Shown here: in pieces, positions 63,135 through 64,000 of the stretch
Position numbering within the stretch: position 1 is the stretch's first letter
Layout of the letters: each line of letters opens with the position of its first letter
Origin: Tethya wilhelma
Taxonomy: Eukaryota > Porifera > Demospongiae > Tethyida > Tethyidae
Direction of reading: 5' to 3'
Assembly: GCA_964030475.1 (NCBI GenBank)
Contig: CAXIPT010000012.1
Location: 1,163,640-1,227,639, forward strand
Length of the DNA stretch: 64,000 nt
Notes under the pieces: generated by a model
Database searches by the model: none
What the model saw: only the letters and a program-made list of their open reading frames with translations
What the model was told of the DNA's origin: nothing
Program-made: the position numbers and the translations under genes

Positions 63135-64000
63135 ATCAATGACATAATGCCTATGTTCAGGAGTAATGCCATTTATTGCATGCCTTAACATGCATGCTGA
63201 TCCATCTGATCTCTTCCTGATTTGTATCATAGAATTCCTGAAAAATTTTTAGCAGTCTTTCGGGGAGGAGGACATCTAACAGATATGAATATTCCTGAAC
63301 AAGTACAAAACAATTATATACAGGGATATTTACCAATCCACCATTAATGTTATAGTGAGGTTCATGAGGCAATTGAGCACTTACTGGTGTTGTAGGGGAA
63401 TTAAAGGTCTTTACAAGGTGACTTCAGCTCTTGAGGCATGCTAGTTCTGTTACATTAATCAATAATAATGTTGACCATTAAGTTCAGACAAGTCTATACT
63501 AGCTCTGGCACTAGGCTTCTGATGTCTACATGACATCATTGATGGAGTCATTGAGATGTACAATGTCATGTTAGATGTCTCATGAAATGAAATAACTCAT
63601 GATTGCTATGTACTACTGATTAATTACTGACCAGCCCTTTTTGCTGCTAGAACTTATTATACAGTTCCATTCTTAATTCCAACTGGTTCTCCATATGTTC
63701 AATGAGAGATTCACACTGCACGTCTTGGATCATTAAATCACAGATAACTTAATTATGACTGGCTATCAAGTTTCTGTCTAACGTATGAACTGACCTCATA
63801 ATAGTAGTTTCCTTAAATGTAATTGAGCATGGACAGTTTATGAAAGGCTCTGCTACCAGTATAGCTAACTATCTGAGCTGAGTGTCTGACACCAAAACGC
63901 CTACTATAGTGTAGCCCATGTAGATATACTAGTGGGATCAAAATGATCAGGGGGCGAGCCTGAGGAAATGTTGTGTTTTGTTGTAACAAAGCCAATATTC

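Larger units (their letters stand above)
60961..64000. other. Gene-free 3' end of window with dispersed repeats
   Basis: No ORF with a recognisable domain on either strand. The region holds an inverted-repeat element (61397-61558), a repeat related to the MTO1-intron element and to 19532 (about 61870-62580) and a MITE (62914-63134). The last bases include GGGCGAGCCTGAGG, again matching the 33.5-34.1-kb element. Confidence 0.55.

Noticed and set aside
1..64000. CRISPR arrays, bacterial operons, rRNA or functional tRNA genes
   Set aside because: No regularly spaced direct repeats with unique spacers, no rRNA-like conserved stretches and no tRNA with a complete cloverleaf were seen; the gene structure is eukaryotic.

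Overview
The window is animal nuclear DNA. Genes are split by many short introns with GT-AG borders, and the gene set is metazoan: a receptor tyrosine phosphatase with tandem PTP domains, CABIT-SAM adaptor-like proteins, acid sphingomyelinase, Sm B/B' protein, mitochondrial MTO1 and COX5A, and a selenocysteine-type selenophosphate synthetase. Compact introns, many small inverted-repeat transposons, a tyrosine-recombinase retroelement and allele-like differences of about 2% fit an early-branching marine invertebrate. I think a demosponge is most likely, but that is an inference, not a demonstration.

Layout. 1-2551: gene-free, with one hAT-type MITE. 2552-5543: complete CABIT-SAM gene. 5979-9132: 5' part of a CABIT paralogue. 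9142-13391: Ser/Thr/Pro-rich reverse-strand ORF, microsatellites and possible exons of an unrecognised gene. 13392-14373: near-perfect fold-back element. 14468-17534: MTO1 from its fourth exon to the stop. 18379-21581: SNRPB (reverse). 22204-24584: zinc alcohol/polyol dehydrogenase (reverse, C-terminus missing), head-to-head with acid sphingomyelinase (24700-30719). 31302-32187: 3' exons of a CABIT-SAM gene. 32808-34954: MTO1 exons 1-4. 35070-36117: second SNRPB copy. 36716-42255: receptor tyrosine phosphatase. 42685-43363: COX5A (reverse), 76 bp from a divergent SPS2/SEPHS2-like gene with an in-frame TGA (43440-45145, cut off). 45.2-51.8 kb: decayed transposons. 51.8-61 kb: a tyrosine-recombinase retroelement with one Ty3/gypsy element inserted in it and a second inside the first. 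61-64 kb: gene-free, with MITEs.

The window is a scaffold with six single-N gaps (22118, 24047, 30909, 34960, 45206, 53870), and gene structures break or repeat at most of them. MTO1 appears as a 5' part at 32.8-34.95 kb and a 3' part at 14.47-17.53 kb, sharing one exon. SNRPB appears twice. The CABIT paralogue at 5979-9132 lacks a SAM domain, and a phase-compatible SAM-encoding tail lies at 31.3-32.2 kb. The simplest reading is that allelic contigs were laid end to end, giving a natural order of CABIT-SAM gene A, CABIT-SAM gene B, MTO1, SNRPB (reverse), phosphatase, COX5A/SPS2. The intervening pieces would then be misplaced or belong to the other haplotype.

The genes are mostly unrelated housekeeping and signalling genes without operon logic. 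Two pairs share very short divergent promoters: dehydrogenase/sphingomyelinase and COX5A/SPS2. The most notable coding observation is the TGA codon at 44740-44742 in the selenophosphate synthetase active-site exon, read as selenocysteine. All exon borders were placed by eye from splice consensus, reading-frame continuity and family similarity.
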